DNA from: Streptomyces rubrogriseus
GTDB taxonomy: Bacteria > Actinomycetota > Actinomycetes > Streptomycetales > Streptomycetaceae
Length of the DNA: 64,000 nt
Direction of reading: 5' to 3'
NCBI RefSeq assembly: GCF_027947575.1
Contig: NZ_CP116256.1
Coordinates: 3,100,001 to 3,164,000 of the forward strand
Shown here: positions 1 to 8,027 of the stretch, one piece after another
Layout of the letters: the number at the start of each line of letters is the position of its first letter
How positions within the stretch are numbered: the stretch's first letter is position 1
Notes under the pieces: generated by a model
What the model was told of the DNA's origin: nothing
Seen by the model: only the letters and a program-made list of their open reading frames with translations
Database searches by the model: none
Program-made: the position numbers and the translations under genes

Positions 1-722
1 GGCGCCGACGTGAACCACTTGTGCCCGCGCAGCGTGTAGACGCCGGGCTCGGCGGTCGCGGTGGCCGTCGTGCTGTTGGTCCGGACGTCCGATCCGCCCT
101 GCTTCTCGGTCATCCCCATGCCGGCCAGCAGCCCGCGCTTGTCCGTGGGCGTCCGCAGCCCCGGTTCGTACTCGCGGGAGGTCAGCAGCGGTTCGTAGAC
201 CTTCGCCAGTTCGGGCTGCGCGCGCAGCGCCGGGACGGCCGCGTACGTCATCGAGGTCGGGCATCCGTGCCCCGCCTCGGTGTGACCCCAGACCAGTCCG
301 CCGGCGGTCCGCGCCACGTGGGCGCCGTGCCGGTCGTCGGCCCACGGCGCGCCGGCCAGACCCTCGCCGACCGCGACCCGCATCAGGTGGTGCCAGCTCG
401 GGTGGTACTCGACCTCGTCGACCCGGTTGCCGTACCGGTCGTGGGTGCGCAGCACGGGCTCGTGCCGGTTGGCGAGGTCGCCCCACTCCTGCGCCTCGGC
501 GCTGCCCGCCCGCCGGCCCAGCCGTCGCAGACCGTCCTCGGCCCACCCGGCGCCCTCCCGCCGAACGCCCTCCAGCAGGGCGGTGTCGTCGGACGCGTCG
601 TAGGGGGCCAGGGGAGGCGGCTGATTGGTGACGTCGTGCGTCGCGTACCCCTCGGGGCCGCCCCAGGGCTCGTCGGACAGCTCGTGGGACTCGTACGGCG
701 GCTCCTGTGCGAGTGTCGTCAT
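1..722 (-). CDS. Acyl-CoA dehydrogenase, AidB-like (3' part outside window)
   Basis: The gene runs off the left edge; about 240 N-terminal residues are visible, reading MTTLAQEPPYESHELSDEPW from an ATG at 722. The stretch CPTSMTYAAVPALR (about residues 154-167) and GMGMTEKQGGSDVR (about 201-214) are characteristic of the AidB/isovaleryl-CoA-dehydrogenase-like branch of flavin-dependent acyl-CoA dehydrogenases; the second is the substrate/FAD-binding beta-domain entry. E. coli AidB is a flavoprotein of the adaptive response to alkylation, but most actinobacterial members have no proven substrate, so oxidation of an acyl-CoA-like compound is inferred only. The gene is transcribed away from a PaaX-like regulator gene, and two palindromes lie between them, suggesting that the regulator controls it. 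Full length in this family is about 540-560 residues, so over half is missing. Confidence 0.88.
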   Translation of the reverse strand, partial: MTTLAQEPPYESHELSDEPWGGPEGYATHDVTNQPPPLAPYDASDDTALLEGVRREGAGWAEDGLRRLGRRAGSAEAQEWGDLANRHEPVLRTHDRYGNRVDEVEYHPSWHHLMRVAVGEGLAGAPWADDRHGAHVARTAGGLVWGHTEAGHGCPTSMTYAAVPALRAQPELAKVYEPLLTSREYEPGLRTPTDKRGLLAGMGMTEKQGGSDVRTNSTTATATAEPGVYTLRGHKWFTSA

Positions 723-729
723 GACCCGA

Positions 730-769
730 GTGTTGCACTCTCCCTGCGGCCGCAGCAATAGTGCAACAC
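730..769. promoter_or_regulatory. 10-bp inverted repeat, candidate operator
   Basis: GTGTTGCACT (730-739) and AGTGCAACAC (760-769) are perfect 10-bp inverted copies separated by 20 bp. They lie just upstream of the AidB-like gene (start 722, minus strand) and before the PaaX-like gene. Each arm also contains a near-palindromic core (GTGTTGCAC), so the element may be two half-sites on one face of the helix. A binding site for the adjacent PaaX-like regulator is the simplest reading; this is inference. Confidence 0.5.
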
Positions 770-776
770 GATGGGC

Positions 777-793
777 GCACGTACAGTACGTGC
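777..793. promoter_or_regulatory. 17-bp perfect palindrome, candidate operator
   Basis: GCACGTACAGTACGTGC is a perfect palindrome with 8-bp arms around a central A. It lies between the AidB-like and PaaX-like genes and covers the first codons of the longest possible reading of the regulator gene (ATG at 771). That makes a downstream start (ATG 825) more likely and suggests autoregulation. Confidence 0.5.
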
Positions 794-824
794 TCATGTG
801 GACGAACGACACGTGCCCGCGCGG

Positions 825-1577
825 ATGAGCGATTCCGGGGCCCCCGACGGGCTCGCCCTGCGTCCGCTGTCCGCGCGGTCGGTCGTCCTGAGCCTGCTGC
901 TCGGCACCCACCCGCCGGAACTGCCGGCGCGGGACCTGGTGCGGCTCGTGGCGGGGTTCGACGTCGGCGCCTCCACCGCGCGCGCGGCGCTCAGCCGGAT
1001 GGCAGCCGCCGGGGACCTGCGCCGCACGGACACCGGATACCGGCTCAGCGAGCGGCTGCTGGAGCGTCAGCGGCGCCAGGACGAGGCCCTGCGCCCGCAC
1101 ACGCGCGCGTGGGACGGTGACTGGGAGACGCTCGTGATCACCGCGACGGGGCGCGGTCCCGCCGCCCGTGCCGAACTGCGGACCGGGCTCACCGCCCTGC
1201 GCCTGGCCGAACTGCGCGAGGGTGTCTGGCTGCGCCCCGCCAACCTCGACCGCCCGCTGCCCGTGGGTCTCGACGGGGTGACCGAGCGGCTCGTCTCCCG
1301 CCCCGAGGCCCCGGCCCGCGAACTGGCCGCGCGCCTGTGGCCGCTGGGCGAGTGGGCGGACACGGCGCGGGTGCTGCTCGCCCATGTCCACCGGGCCCGG
1401 CGTCCGGCGGAGGGCCTCACCGCCTTCGCGGCCGTCGTGCGGCACCTGCTCGCCGACCCGGTGCTGCCCGCGGAGCTGCTCCCCGCCGGCTGGCCGGGGA
1501 CGGCCCTGCGGGACGCCTACGCGCGCTACCAGCGGGAGCAGTCCGGACAGGTCCGGGCGCACGGCACCCGGACCTGA
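825..1577 (+). CDS. PaaX-like transcriptional regulator
   Basis: About 250 residues. The N-terminal part (LSARSVVLSLLLGTHPPELP, then ...STARAALSRMAAAGDL) is a winged helix-turn-helix of the PaaX type, followed by a central segment TRAWDGDWETLVIT that matches the 'W-D-G-xW' signature of PaaX proteins and a C-terminal helical domain. E. coli PaaX is a phenylacetyl-CoA-responsive repressor; here the divergent acyl-CoA dehydrogenase suggests control by a CoA thioester, which is inference. ATG 825 was chosen because an in-frame ATG at 771 lies under a palindrome; GTG at 798 and 813 are alternatives. The gene ends four bases before the convergent pectate lyase gene. Confidence 0.85.
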   Translation: MSDSGAPDGLALRPLSARSVVLSLLLGTHPPELPARDLVRLVAGFDVGASTARAALSRMAAAGDLRRTDTGYRLSERLLERQRRQDEALRPHTRAWDGDWETLVITATGRGPAARAELRTGLTALRLAELREGVWLRPANLDRPLPVGLDGVTERLVSRPEAPARELAARLWPLGEWADTARVLLAHVHRARRPAEGLTAFAAVVRHLLADPVLPAELLPAGWPGTALRDAYARYQREQSGQVRAHGTRT

Positions 1578-1581
1578 CGTG

Positions 1582-2382
1582 TCACTTGTAGGTGATGTCG
1601 GACGAGGAGTACTTGCAGTACGTGCCGTCGGCGCCCGAGCCGTTGGAGTCCGGCTCGTCGCCGTCGTCGTTGCCGATGTACTTCTGGCACGGGACGATCT
1701 TCTTGCTGCTGTCCCCGAGGATCGTGATGCCGCGCAGGGTCGCGCTGTCGCCGTAGTTGGTGTTGATCCCGGCGATCCGGCCGCCCTTCCAGCTCACCTC
1801 GATGTTGCTGAGGTTGATGGTCCGCTTGTACTGCGTCGAGCAGTTGCCGCAGGACCGGACGAAGGTGCCGAAGTTCTTGACGGCGAAGCCGGAGACGTTC
1901 AGGGTGCCGGCGCCGTTGAACTGGAACACCTTGTCGTCGGCCTCCTTGGCGCCACCGCCCGAGACCGTGTAGACGTTCGACGACGAGGAGCCCCGGAAGG
2001 TCGCCGCGTCCTCGCCGACGTCCTCCCACCAGACGTTCTGGAGCGTGCAACTCCCCTTGCAGTGGACGCCGTCCGCGGCCGGGGCGCCGATGATCACGTT
2101 CTTGAGGACGGCGCCGGGCGCCAGTTCCAGGATGGGGCCCTGGTCCTCGTCCTGGCCGTCGGAGCCGAGGTCGCCGGTGCCGTACAGGCGCTTCATCCCG
2201 TAGTCCTTGGTGCCGGACACCGAGATGGTGGAGGAGACGCCCTCGCTGCCGTTGGGGGTCGGCCAGGTGGCGGCCTGCGCGGAGGAGGCCCCTGAGGTCA
2301 TGAGCATGCCAACGGAGAGTCCGAGGGCGGCCAGCGCGCCGGTCGCCGCGCGCCGGGCGGGCGGTCGTGTCGCAACGGTCAT
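1582..2382 (-). CDS. Secreted pectate lyase, PL3 family
   Basis: A 266-residue precursor. Residues 1-38 form a signal peptide with several arginines, a hydrophobic core (GALAALGLSVGMLMTSG) and cleavage near AQA-ATW. The mature part has PL3 features: a right-handed beta-helix with NVWWEDVGEDAATF, then GGGAKEADDKVFQFNG and VRSCGNC, the region holding the calcium-binding aspartates and the catalytic Lys/Arg. The enzyme cleaves polygalacturonate by beta-elimination outside the cell. The start at 2382 has a purine-rich ribosome site (GGAAGGGA) seven to eight bases upstream; an upstream in-frame ATG at 2424 would disrupt the signal peptide. A candidate LacI-type site lies about 160 bp upstream. Confidence 0.92.
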   Translation of the reverse strand: MTVATRPPARRAATGALAALGLSVGMLMTSGASSAQAATWPTPNGSEGVSSTISVSGTKDYGMKRLYGTGDLGSDGQDEDQGPILELAPGAVLKNVIIGAPAADGVHCKGSCTLQNVWWEDVGEDAATFRGSSSSNVYTVSGGGAKEADDKVFQFNGAGTLNVSGFAVKNFGTFVRSCGNCSTQYKRTINLSNIEVSWKGGRIAGINTNYGDSATLRGITILGDSSKKIVPCQKYIGNDDGDEPDSNGSGADGTYCKYSSSDITYK

Positions 2383-2471
2383 GTTCTGATCCCTTCCATA
2401 GGGAGTGGGGGTGGAACGGAACATGTACGTGAACGATGTTCTTCAGCATGGTCATGAATGCGAACACGCGG

Positions 2472-2550
2472 CCCCACTTGTGGGGAAGAGTGGAGCCGCG
2501 GCATTCACGGAGGTCATGCTGATGAACGGACCGTAGAGGGCAAGCGCTTT
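2472..2550. promoter_or_regulatory. Upstream region of pectate lyase: palindrome and LacI-like box
   Basis: The 197-bp gap upstream of the pectate lyase holds a tight palindrome CCCCAC-TT-GTGGGG (2472-2485) and GCAAGCGCTTT (2540-2550), whose core AAGCGCTT is a perfect palindrome of the type bound by LacI-family sugar regulators. The same 11-mer occurs inverted at 25659-25669 upstream of etfB. Control of the lyase by a sugar regulator is inferred. Confidence 0.35.
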
Positions 2551-2579
2551 CTAGTCAACGCCCCGCGCGGAACCCCGCC

Positions 2580-3659
2580 TCACATGCCCCAGCCGTACTG
2601 GTCCGGCATCCGGGCGCCCACGCCCAGCTCCCGCGCCGCATGCTGGGCCCAGGACGGGTTGCGCAGCAGCTCGCGGCCCAGCAGCACCGCGTCGGCCTCG
2701 CCGTTGGCCAGGATCTTCTCGGCCTGCTCGACCTCGGTGATCAGCCCGACGGCGGCGACCGGCAGTGCGGACCCGGCCTTCACGCGCGCGGCGAACGGCA
2801 CCTGGTAGCCGGGCCCGGTGGGGATGCGGACGCGCGGGACGTTGCCGCCGGTGGACACGTCGAGCAGGTCGATGCCGTGCGCCTGGAGGTCGCCGGCGAA
2901 GCGGACGGTGTCGTCCGGCGTCCAGCCGCCCTCCTCCAGCCAGTCGGTCGCCGAGACGCGGAAGAACAGGGGCTTGTCGTCGGGCCAGACCTCCCGTACC
3001 GCGTCGACGACCTCCAGGGCGAACCGGGTGCGGTTCTCGTACGAGCCGCCGTAGGCGTCGGTGCGGTGGTTGGAGTGCGGCGACAGGAACTCGTGGATCA
3101 GGTAGCCGTGGGCACCGTGGATCTCGGCGATCTCGAAACCGGCGGCCAGCGCCCGGCGGGCGGCGTCGGCGAACTGGCCGACCACTTCCTGGATCTGCGC
3201 GGCCGTCAGCTCGGTCGGAACCGGGTGCCGCCCGTCGAACGCGAGCGCGCTCGGGGCCAGCGGCTGCCACCCGTGGGCGTCCGCTCCCACCGGCCCACCG
3301 CCCTTCCAGGGCTGCGCGGTGGACGCCTTGCGGCCGGCGTGCGCCAACTGGACCGCGGGAACCGTCCCCTGGGAGCGCACGAAGTCCGTGATCCGGCGGA
3401 ACGCCTCGACCTGCGTGTCGTTCCACAGCCCGAGGTCCTGCGGGGAGATGCGGCCCTCGGGCGACACGCCGGTGGCCTCCACGACGATCAGGCCGGTGCC
3501 GCCCACCGCGCGGGCGCCGTAGTGCGCGAAGTGCCAGTCGCCGGGCACACCCGCCGACGGGCCTTCCGGTGCCGCGGAGTACTGGCACATCGGCGGCATC
3601 CAGATCCGGTTCGGGATCGTGGTGTCACGGAGCCGGAGGGGCTCGAAGAGGGCGCTCAT
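2580..3659 (-). CDS. NADH:flavin oxidoreductase, old yellow enzyme (YqjM class)
   Basis: A 359-residue FMN-dependent ene-reductase (TIM barrel) that reduces activated C=C bonds with NAD(P)H. It has the class III/YqjM signatures: MCQYSA with the regulatory Cys25 and Tyr27, HGAHGYL with the substrate-binding His181/His184 pair and Tyr186, and C-terminal AVGLITE and VLLGRELLRNP phosphate-binding segments. The length matches the family. ATG 3659 begins MSALFEPLRL, the usual family start; a longer open frame upstream is not protein-like. It is divergent from a small ArsR-type regulator with a palindrome between them, an arrangement typical of a repressor controlling an oxidoreductase. The physiological substrate is unknown. 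Confidence 0.93.
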   Translation of the reverse strand: MSALFEPLRLRDTTIPNRIWMPPMCQYSAAPEGPSAGVPGDWHFAHYGARAVGGTGLIVVEATGVSPEGRISPQDLGLWNDTQVEAFRRITDFVRSQGTVPAVQLAHAGRKASTAQPWKGGGPVGADAHGWQPLAPSALAFDGRHPVPTELTAAQIQEVVGQFADAARRALAAGFEIAEIHGAHGYLIHEFLSPHSNHRTDAYGGSYENRTRFALEVVDAVREVWPDDKPLFFRVSATDWLEEGGWTPDDTVRFAGDLQAHGIDLLDVSTGGNVPRVRIPTGPGYQVPFAARVKAGSALPVAAVGLITEVEQAEKILANGEADAVLLGRELLRNPSWAQHAARELGVGARMPDQYGWGM

Positions 3660-3711
3660 GGCGGGCTGCTCCTGGGTCGCGGCGGGTCGGGACGACTCGT
3701 ACGGTAACTCT

Positions 3712-3753
3712 CGTAGTACGTCGAGTGTCAAACTACGGCGTCCTTCGTACAAT
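3712..3753. promoter_or_regulatory. Divergent promoters with CGTAGT/ACTACG operator
   Basis: On the minus strand TTGACA (3731-3726) is followed after 19 bases by TACCGT, a plausible promoter for the old yellow enzyme gene. On the plus strand TACAAT (3748-3753) is a good -10 box for the ArsR gene. CGTAGT (3712-3717) and ACTACG (3732-3737) form a 6-bp inverted repeat spaced by 14 bp that overlaps both promoters, the expected place for the ArsR-type repressor. Confidence 0.5.
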
Positions 3754-3800
3754 GGGAACCCCCTCCTGACCGGTGGGACCCCCGGAGAACTGGAGCCGCC

Positions 3801-4172
3801 GTGACCCCCGCCGCCACTGCCGCCGGCACCCGCGAGCTGCCGCATCCGACGCGTGCGGAGATCCGGCTGGAGGGGGTGCTGCACGCGCTCTCCGACCCGG
3901 TGCGGCTGCGGATCGTGCGGGACCTCGCCGCCGACAGCGGCGCACTCTTCTCCTGCTCGCACTTCGACCTGCCGGTCACCAAGTCCACCACCACGTACCA
4001 CTTCCGGGTGCTGCGCGAGAGCGGGGTGATCCGGCAGACCTACCGGGGCACGGCGAAGATGAACGGCCTGCGCAGGGACGATCTGGACATCGTGTTCCCG
4101 GGGCTGCTCGACGCCCTGCTGGACGCGGCCGCCCGCCAGGCCGCCGCGTCCGGGCGCGACCCGCTGCGCTGA
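3801..4172 (+). CDS. ArsR-family winged-helix regulator
   Basis: A 123-residue protein. LEGVLHALSDPVRLRIVRDL (about 24-43) is the standard ArsR entry, and TKSTTTYHFRVLRESGVI (about 60-77) is the recognition helix of the winged helix-turn-helix. No ELCVCDL-type metal site is present; the only cysteine (SCSHFD) is isolated, so a metal sensor is unlikely and a redox or small-molecule ligand is possible. Divergent orientation to the old yellow enzyme with overlapping promoters suggests that it represses that gene and itself. The start at 3801 follows GAGCCGCC; no better start is visible. Confidence 0.9.
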   Translation: MTPAATAAGTRELPHPTRAEIRLEGVLHALSDPVRLRIVRDLAADSGALFSCSHFDLPVTKSTTTYHFRVLRESGVIRQTYRGTAKMNGLRRDDLDIVFPGLLDALLDAAARQAAASGRDPLR

Positions 4173-4323
4173 CAGGGTGCTGCATCCGAGGAACGAACCC
4201 GATGAACGAAGCGTGTTCCGTTCGTATGGAATGTGATCATTCGGTTACGTTGCGTATGTGCTCGAAGCATCCTTCGTTGATCGTTCTCTTCAGCTTTCCG
4301 ACCGCTGTCCGGACGACGGTGAG

Positions 4324-4779
4324 ATGTCCGTGCGGCACGCCTGGGTGGTGAGCGAGGGCTCCACCACGACCTCGTGGTTCGACGTCCGGCTGGCCTTCGC
4401 CGACGGCGCGCGGGTGGACGCCCTCGCCGTGCTGTCCGGTGCGGACGTGCGGGTCGAGGACGTACGGGCCCGGCCGCCGCTCTCCCTCGACGACCTGGCG
4501 GTACTGGCCGAGTGGCTGGAGGATCCACTGTTCGAGGCCTGCGTCGCGACCCCCGCGCGTGGCGCGCCGGCCGTGCCGCGGCGGGCCCGGGCCGCGTGGC
4601 CGCGCGGGCGGGAGGGGCGCAGGCTCGTCGCGCAGGAGTACCGGACGGCCCGGGAAGAGGGGGGCGATCCGGTCCTCGCGGTGATGCGCGCGACCGGGCA
4701 CAGCAGACGCAGGTCGCTCAGGCTGATCGGCCAGGCGCGCGACGAGGGGTTCCTGGCGCCCCGTCGCGCGCGCCGCTGA
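4324..4779 (+). CDS. DUF6214-like Streptomyces protein
   Basis: A 151-residue protein beginning MSVRHAWVVSEGSTTTSWFD. The pattern WFDVRLAFADGARVDALAVL, then PPLSLDDLAVLAEWLEDPLF and a basic C-terminus ending near VMRATGHSRRRSLRLIGQAR is what I recognise as the actinobacterial family DUF6214; the assignment is from memory of family appearance. The C-terminal helix pair looks like a small DNA-binding or dimerisation segment found at the end of many Streptomyces proteins. No enzymatic motif is visible. Start ATG 4324 is preferred; a GTG at 4258 in the same frame sits just after a possible -10 box (TACGTT, 4246-4251) and is less likely. Confidence 0.75.
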   Translation: MSVRHAWVVSEGSTTTSWFDVRLAFADGARVDALAVLSGADVRVEDVRARPPLSLDDLAVLAEWLEDPLFEACVATPARGAPAVPRRARAAWPRGREGRRLVAQEYRTAREEGGDPVLAVMRATGHSRRRSLRLIGQARDEGFLAPRRARR

Positions 4780-4826
4780 GGCGCCTCACTTCCGCGGGCG
4801 CGTCCCGGCACTGGACCCCCGCGTCG

Positions 4827-5483
4827 TCACAGCATCGCGCGCATGCGTGAGATCTCGCTGGTCTGCTGGGCGACCACGTCGTCCGCCATCTCCTCGATCA
4901 GCACGTTGTTGCCCCCGGACTTCACGTCCGTGGCCATGCTGATCGCCCCCTCGTGGTGAGTGATCATCAGGGTGAGGAAGAGCCGGTCGAAGGCCTTGCC
5001 CTCGGCCGCGCGCAGCTGCTTCAGCTGTGCCTCGGTCGCCATGCCCGGCATCGCGGCGTGGTCGTGACCGCCGCCCGTCACCTTCTCGCCGTGCGTCTCG
5101 AGCCAGCCCTCCATCGCCTTGATCTCCGGACCCTGCGCGGCCGAGATCCGTTCGGCCAGCTTCTTGACCTGGCCGGACTCGGCCTGTTCCGGCGCCAGTT
5201 CGGTCATCTTCAGCGCCTGGGCGTGGTGCTGGATCATCATCCGCGCATAGGAGACGTCCGCGGAGTTGGGGGAGTCGTCGTCGGCGCGCTGCTTCTCGGC
5301 GTCCTCGGCGGACAGGGTCCGGTTGCCCTCGCCCGGCTTGCCCGGCGCGATCACCGAGGGGCCGGCGGCGGCCGCCGAGCCGGTGTCCGGTCCCGAGTCG
5401 CAGGCTCCCAGCCCGAGCACGGCCAGCGCGGTCAGCGAGGCCGTGACGAGTGACGCGCGGGACATCGCGGGGCGAAAGGACAC
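4827..5483 (-). CDS. DUF305 lipoprotein
   Basis: A 218-residue lipoprotein. The signal peptide ends in the lipobox LGAC with lipidated Cys28. Two histidine-rich four-helix repeats follow, MMIQHHAQALKM and MITHHEGAISMA, the DUF305 signature, plus a methionine/histidine linker (GGHDHAAMPGMA). These His/Met clusters look like copper-binding sites, and DUF305 proteins often sit beside copper genes, but function is unproven. GTG 5483 is chosen because AGGAGG lies six bases upstream. It is divergent from the secreted LVIVD-repeat protein with a 208-bp gap, so the two probably act together outside the membrane. Confidence 0.9.
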   Translation of the reverse strand: MSFRPAMSRASLVTASLTALAVLGLGACDSGPDTGSAAAAGPSVIAPGKPGEGNRTLSAEDAEKQRADDDSPNSADVSYARMMIQHHAQALKMTELAPEQAESGQVKKLAERISAAQGPEIKAMEGWLETHGEKVTGGGHDHAAMPGMATEAQLKQLRAAEGKAFDRLFLTLMITHHEGAISMATDVKSGGNNVLIEEMADDVVAQQTSEISRMRAML

Positions 5484-5691
5484 AACGACCTCCTGTGGCT
5501 GCGGGTGCCCCTCTGGGTGGAGGGAGGCGGAGCACCTTGTGGGTGCGGTGACCGTCCTAGCACGCTTCCGCGCACCACTGATCAAAAAACTTCATTGCGA
5601 GTTTGTTGCCCCCTGTTGAGATGTGCATGGCGAAGACGATACTGCGGGGTGCGTGAACCGTTCCGACGGGAACGGACGTTGGGAGGAAACA

Positions 5692-7194
5692 GTGACCCTG
5701 TTGAACGACCCGCGAACGCGGCGCAGACGCCTGGGAGTCGCGGCCGCCGCCGCCGGACTCCTGTCCGCGCTGCTCACCGCCGGCCCGGCCGTGGCGACCC
5801 CCGACCCCGGGGACGGTCCGGCCACGTCGAAGGAGGTGTCCAAGAGCGCGCGCGCCGAGGTGCGCGACGCCATCGAGAGCGGCGAGATACCCGGCCAGGA
5901 CGAGATCGTCCACTCGGACAACATCGAGCACCTCACCAACATCCCGAAGGACGCACTGCCCGGCACCAACTCGGACCTCGCCTTCCAGGGCCGGTACGCC
6001 TTCGCCGGGAACTACGACGGCTTCCGCATCTTCGACATCAAGAACCCGAAGAAGCCGAAGACCGTCGCCCAGGTGCTGTGTCCCGGCTCGCAGAACGACA
6101 TCTCCGTCTCCGGGGACCTGCTGTTCCTGTCGACCGACTCCTCGCGCAGCGACAGCAGTTGCAACAGCACCACGCAGCCCGCGACCGAGAAGTCCTCCTG
6201 GGAGGGCATGAAGGTCTTCGACATCAGCGACAAGCGGAACCCGAAGTACGTCGCCGCCGTCGAGACCGCCTGCGGCTCCCACACCCACACGCTGGTGCCC
6301 GAGCGCAAGAACGTCTACATCTACGTCTCCTCCTACTCGCCGAACGCCGCCTACCCCGACTGCCAACCGCCGCACGACGGGATCTCCGTGATCAAGGTGC
6401 CGCGCAAGGCGCCCGAGCGGGCGGCCCTCGTGGGCTTCCCCGTGCTGTTCCCCGGTGAGGGCCCCGACGGCGGCGGCAACCCGGGCGGGCCCACCAACCC
6501 GGGCGTCTCCAAGACCACCGGCTGCCACGACATCACCGTCCTGCCCTCCGAGGACCTGGCGGCGGGCGCCTGCATGGGCGACGGCATCCTGTTCTCCATC
6601 AAGGACCCCGAGCGCCCGAAGGTCATCGACCGCGTCCAGGACAACGTGAACTTCGCGTTCTGGCACTCGGCGACCTTCAACCAGAAGGCGAACAAGGTCG
6701 TGTTCACCGACGAGCTGGGCGGCGGCGGCGCCGCCACCTGCAACGCGGAGATCGGCCCGAACCGCGGCGCCGACGGAATCTACGACATCGTCGGCCGGGG
6801 CGACCACCGCAAGCTGGTCTTCCGCAGCTACTTCAAGATCCCTCGCCACCAGGCGGACACCGAGAACTGCGTGGCCCACAACGGCTCGCTGATCCCGGTC
6901 AAGGGCAAGGACATCATGGTCCAGGCCTGGTACCAGGGCGGCATCTCCGTCTGGGAGTTCACCGACTCCTCGCGGCCCAAGGAGATCGCCTACTTCGAGC
7001 GGGGTCCGCTGACCACCGACACGATGACCACCGGCGGTTCCTGGTCGGCGTACTACTACAACGGCTACATCTACTCGAACGACATCGCCAAGGGCTTCGA
7101 CGTCCTCAAGCTCAGCGACCGGCGCACCGACCCGGCCAAGCGGGTCCACCTGCGGGAGCTCAACACGCAGACGCAGCCGGACTACTTCGACTGA
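5692..7194 (+). CDS. Secreted LVIVD-repeat protein
   Basis: About 500 residues with a signal peptide ending near AVA-TPD (about 35). The rest is a beta-propeller-like series of LVIVD-type blades: GFRIFDIKNPKKPK, MKVFDISDKRNPKYV, ILFSIKDPERPKVI and ISVWEFTDSSRPKEI, each following the pattern hydrophobic-strand, D/T-S, x-P-x. Several cysteines suggest disulphides in the exported protein. A His-Thr-His cluster (GSHTHTL) and HSATF might bind a metal. Such proteins are usually annotated only by repeat type. GTG 5692 has GGGAGG eight bases upstream. It pairs divergently with the DUF305 lipoprotein. The 3' end overlaps the convergent TetR gene by 13 bp. Confidence 0.88.
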   Translation: MTLLNDPRTRRRRLGVAAAAAGLLSALLTAGPAVATPDPGDGPATSKEVSKSARAEVRDAIESGEIPGQDEIVHSDNIEHLTNIPKDALPGTNSDLAFQGRYAFAGNYDGFRIFDIKNPKKPKTVAQVLCPGSQNDISVSGDLLFLSTDSSRSDSSCNSTTQPATEKSSWEGMKVFDISDKRNPKYVAAVETACGSHTHTLVPERKNVYIYVSSYSPNAAYPDCQPPHDGISVIKVPRKAPERAALVGFPVLFPGEGPDGGGNPGGPTNPGVSKTTGCHDITVLPSEDLAAGACMGDGILFSIKDPERPKVIDRVQDNVNFAFWHSATFNQKANKVVFTDELGGGGAATCNAEIGPNRGADGIYDIVGRGDHRKLVFRSYFKIPRHQADTENCVAHNGSLIPVKGKDIMVQAWYQGGISVWEFTDSSRPKEIAYFERGPLTTDTMTTGGSWSAYYYNGYIYSNDIAKGFDVLKLSDRRTDPAKRVHLRELNTQTQPDYFD

Positions 7195-7883
7195 GGACTC
7201 CGGTCCGTCCGGTCCTGCCGGTCGGGCACACCGGTCGCGAAGAACCGCGACAGGTCCGGGTCGCACATCGTCCCGCCGGGCGCTTCGGCGTCCGGCGGGA
7301 CACCCAGCTTCCAGTCCAGCCGGTAGCGCTCGAACAACTCCGCGCGCAGCTCCGGCACCGGCATCGGCACCCCCGGCACGAGAGCGGCGAAGACGGCTCC
7401 CATCAGCTGGGCGCGCAGCATCGGGTAGTCGCGGTCGACGTCCCGCGAGCCGTGCCGGGCCACCGTGTCCCGCAGCAGCTCCGCCAGCCTCCGCTGCTCC
7501 GGGCACGGCACGAAGCCCACCTCCGCCTGGAGCAGGCCCGCCATGTGCTGGCGCATGAGCACCGGCCGGTCCCGGGCGAGCCCCAGGATCGCGTCGACGG
7601 CCCGCGCCAGCCGCTCACGCCCGTCGGCGGTGCGTGGCTCGCGCTCCAGGGCCTCCTCCAGGGTCCGGTGCATCAACCGGTGCACGGCGGACTGCACCAG
7701 CTGGCGCTTTCCGGGGAAGTAGTACGAGACCAGTCCCCGCGCGGAGCCCGCCCGGTCCGCGATGTCGCCCAGCGTGGTCGCCTCGTACCCGCGCTCGCCC
7801 ACCAGCTCCACGGCGGCCTGCAGGAGACGCTCCTTCGAGCGCCGCCGCAATTCTTCATTGACCGAGGCGCTGCGCGGGGACAT
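7182..7883 (-). CDS. TetR-family regulator
   Basis: A 233-residue TetR protein: the N-terminal helix-turn-helix spans about residues 17-63 (RLLQAAVELVGERGYEATTL, GLVSYYFPGKRQLV), followed by a helical ligand domain. Start 7883 (MSPRSASVNE) has AGGAG nine to ten bases upstream. A 21-bp near-perfect palindrome covers its own promoter region, so autorepression is likely. No divergent partner gene is close (the next gene, a HAD protein, is co-directional upstream), so the regulon cannot be read from context. Confidence 0.9.
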   Translation of the reverse strand: MSPRSASVNEELRRRSKERLLQAAVELVGERGYEATTLGDIADRAGSARGLVSYYFPGKRQLVQSAVHRLMHRTLEEALEREPRTADGRERLARAVDAILGLARDRPVLMRQHMAGLLQAEVGFVPCPEQRRLAELLRDTVARHGSRDVDRDYPMLRAQLMGAVFAALVPGVPMPVPELRAELFERYRLDWKLGVPPDAEAPGGTMCDPDLSRFFATGVPDRQDRTDRSPQSK

Positions 7884-7892
7884 GCTGTACTC

Positions 7893-7931
7893 CTGCGTTG
7901 ACTGGCTGCCAGCCAACTATACTCAACGCAG
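7893..7931. promoter_or_regulatory. Nested palindromic operator upstream of tetR-type gene
   Basis: GTTGACTGGC (7897-7906) and GCCAGCCAAC (7908-7917) form a 21-bp palindrome with 9 of 10 arm pairs matched. A second perfect 9-bp inverted repeat, CTGCGTTGA (7893-7901) and TCAACGCAG (7923-7931), overlaps it. A -10-like TATAGT on the minus strand lies inside. This is the expected autoregulatory operator of the TetR protein. A separate 14-bp palindrome GGCCCCTTGGGGCC follows at 7939-7952. Confidence 0.65.
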
Positions 7932-8027
7932 ACGGAGGGGCCCCTTGGGGCCGCTCCGGCTACGTCTGCCTCGGGCGACACGGGGGATCGTCCGAGGCGG
8001 GCGGAACCACCCGGTGGTTGCCTCGGG

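Noticed and set aside
7939..7952. GGCCCCTTGGGGCC palindrome as a terminator of the HAD gene
   Set aside because: A two-base loop and lack of context make termination unsure; it may equally be part of the TetR control region.
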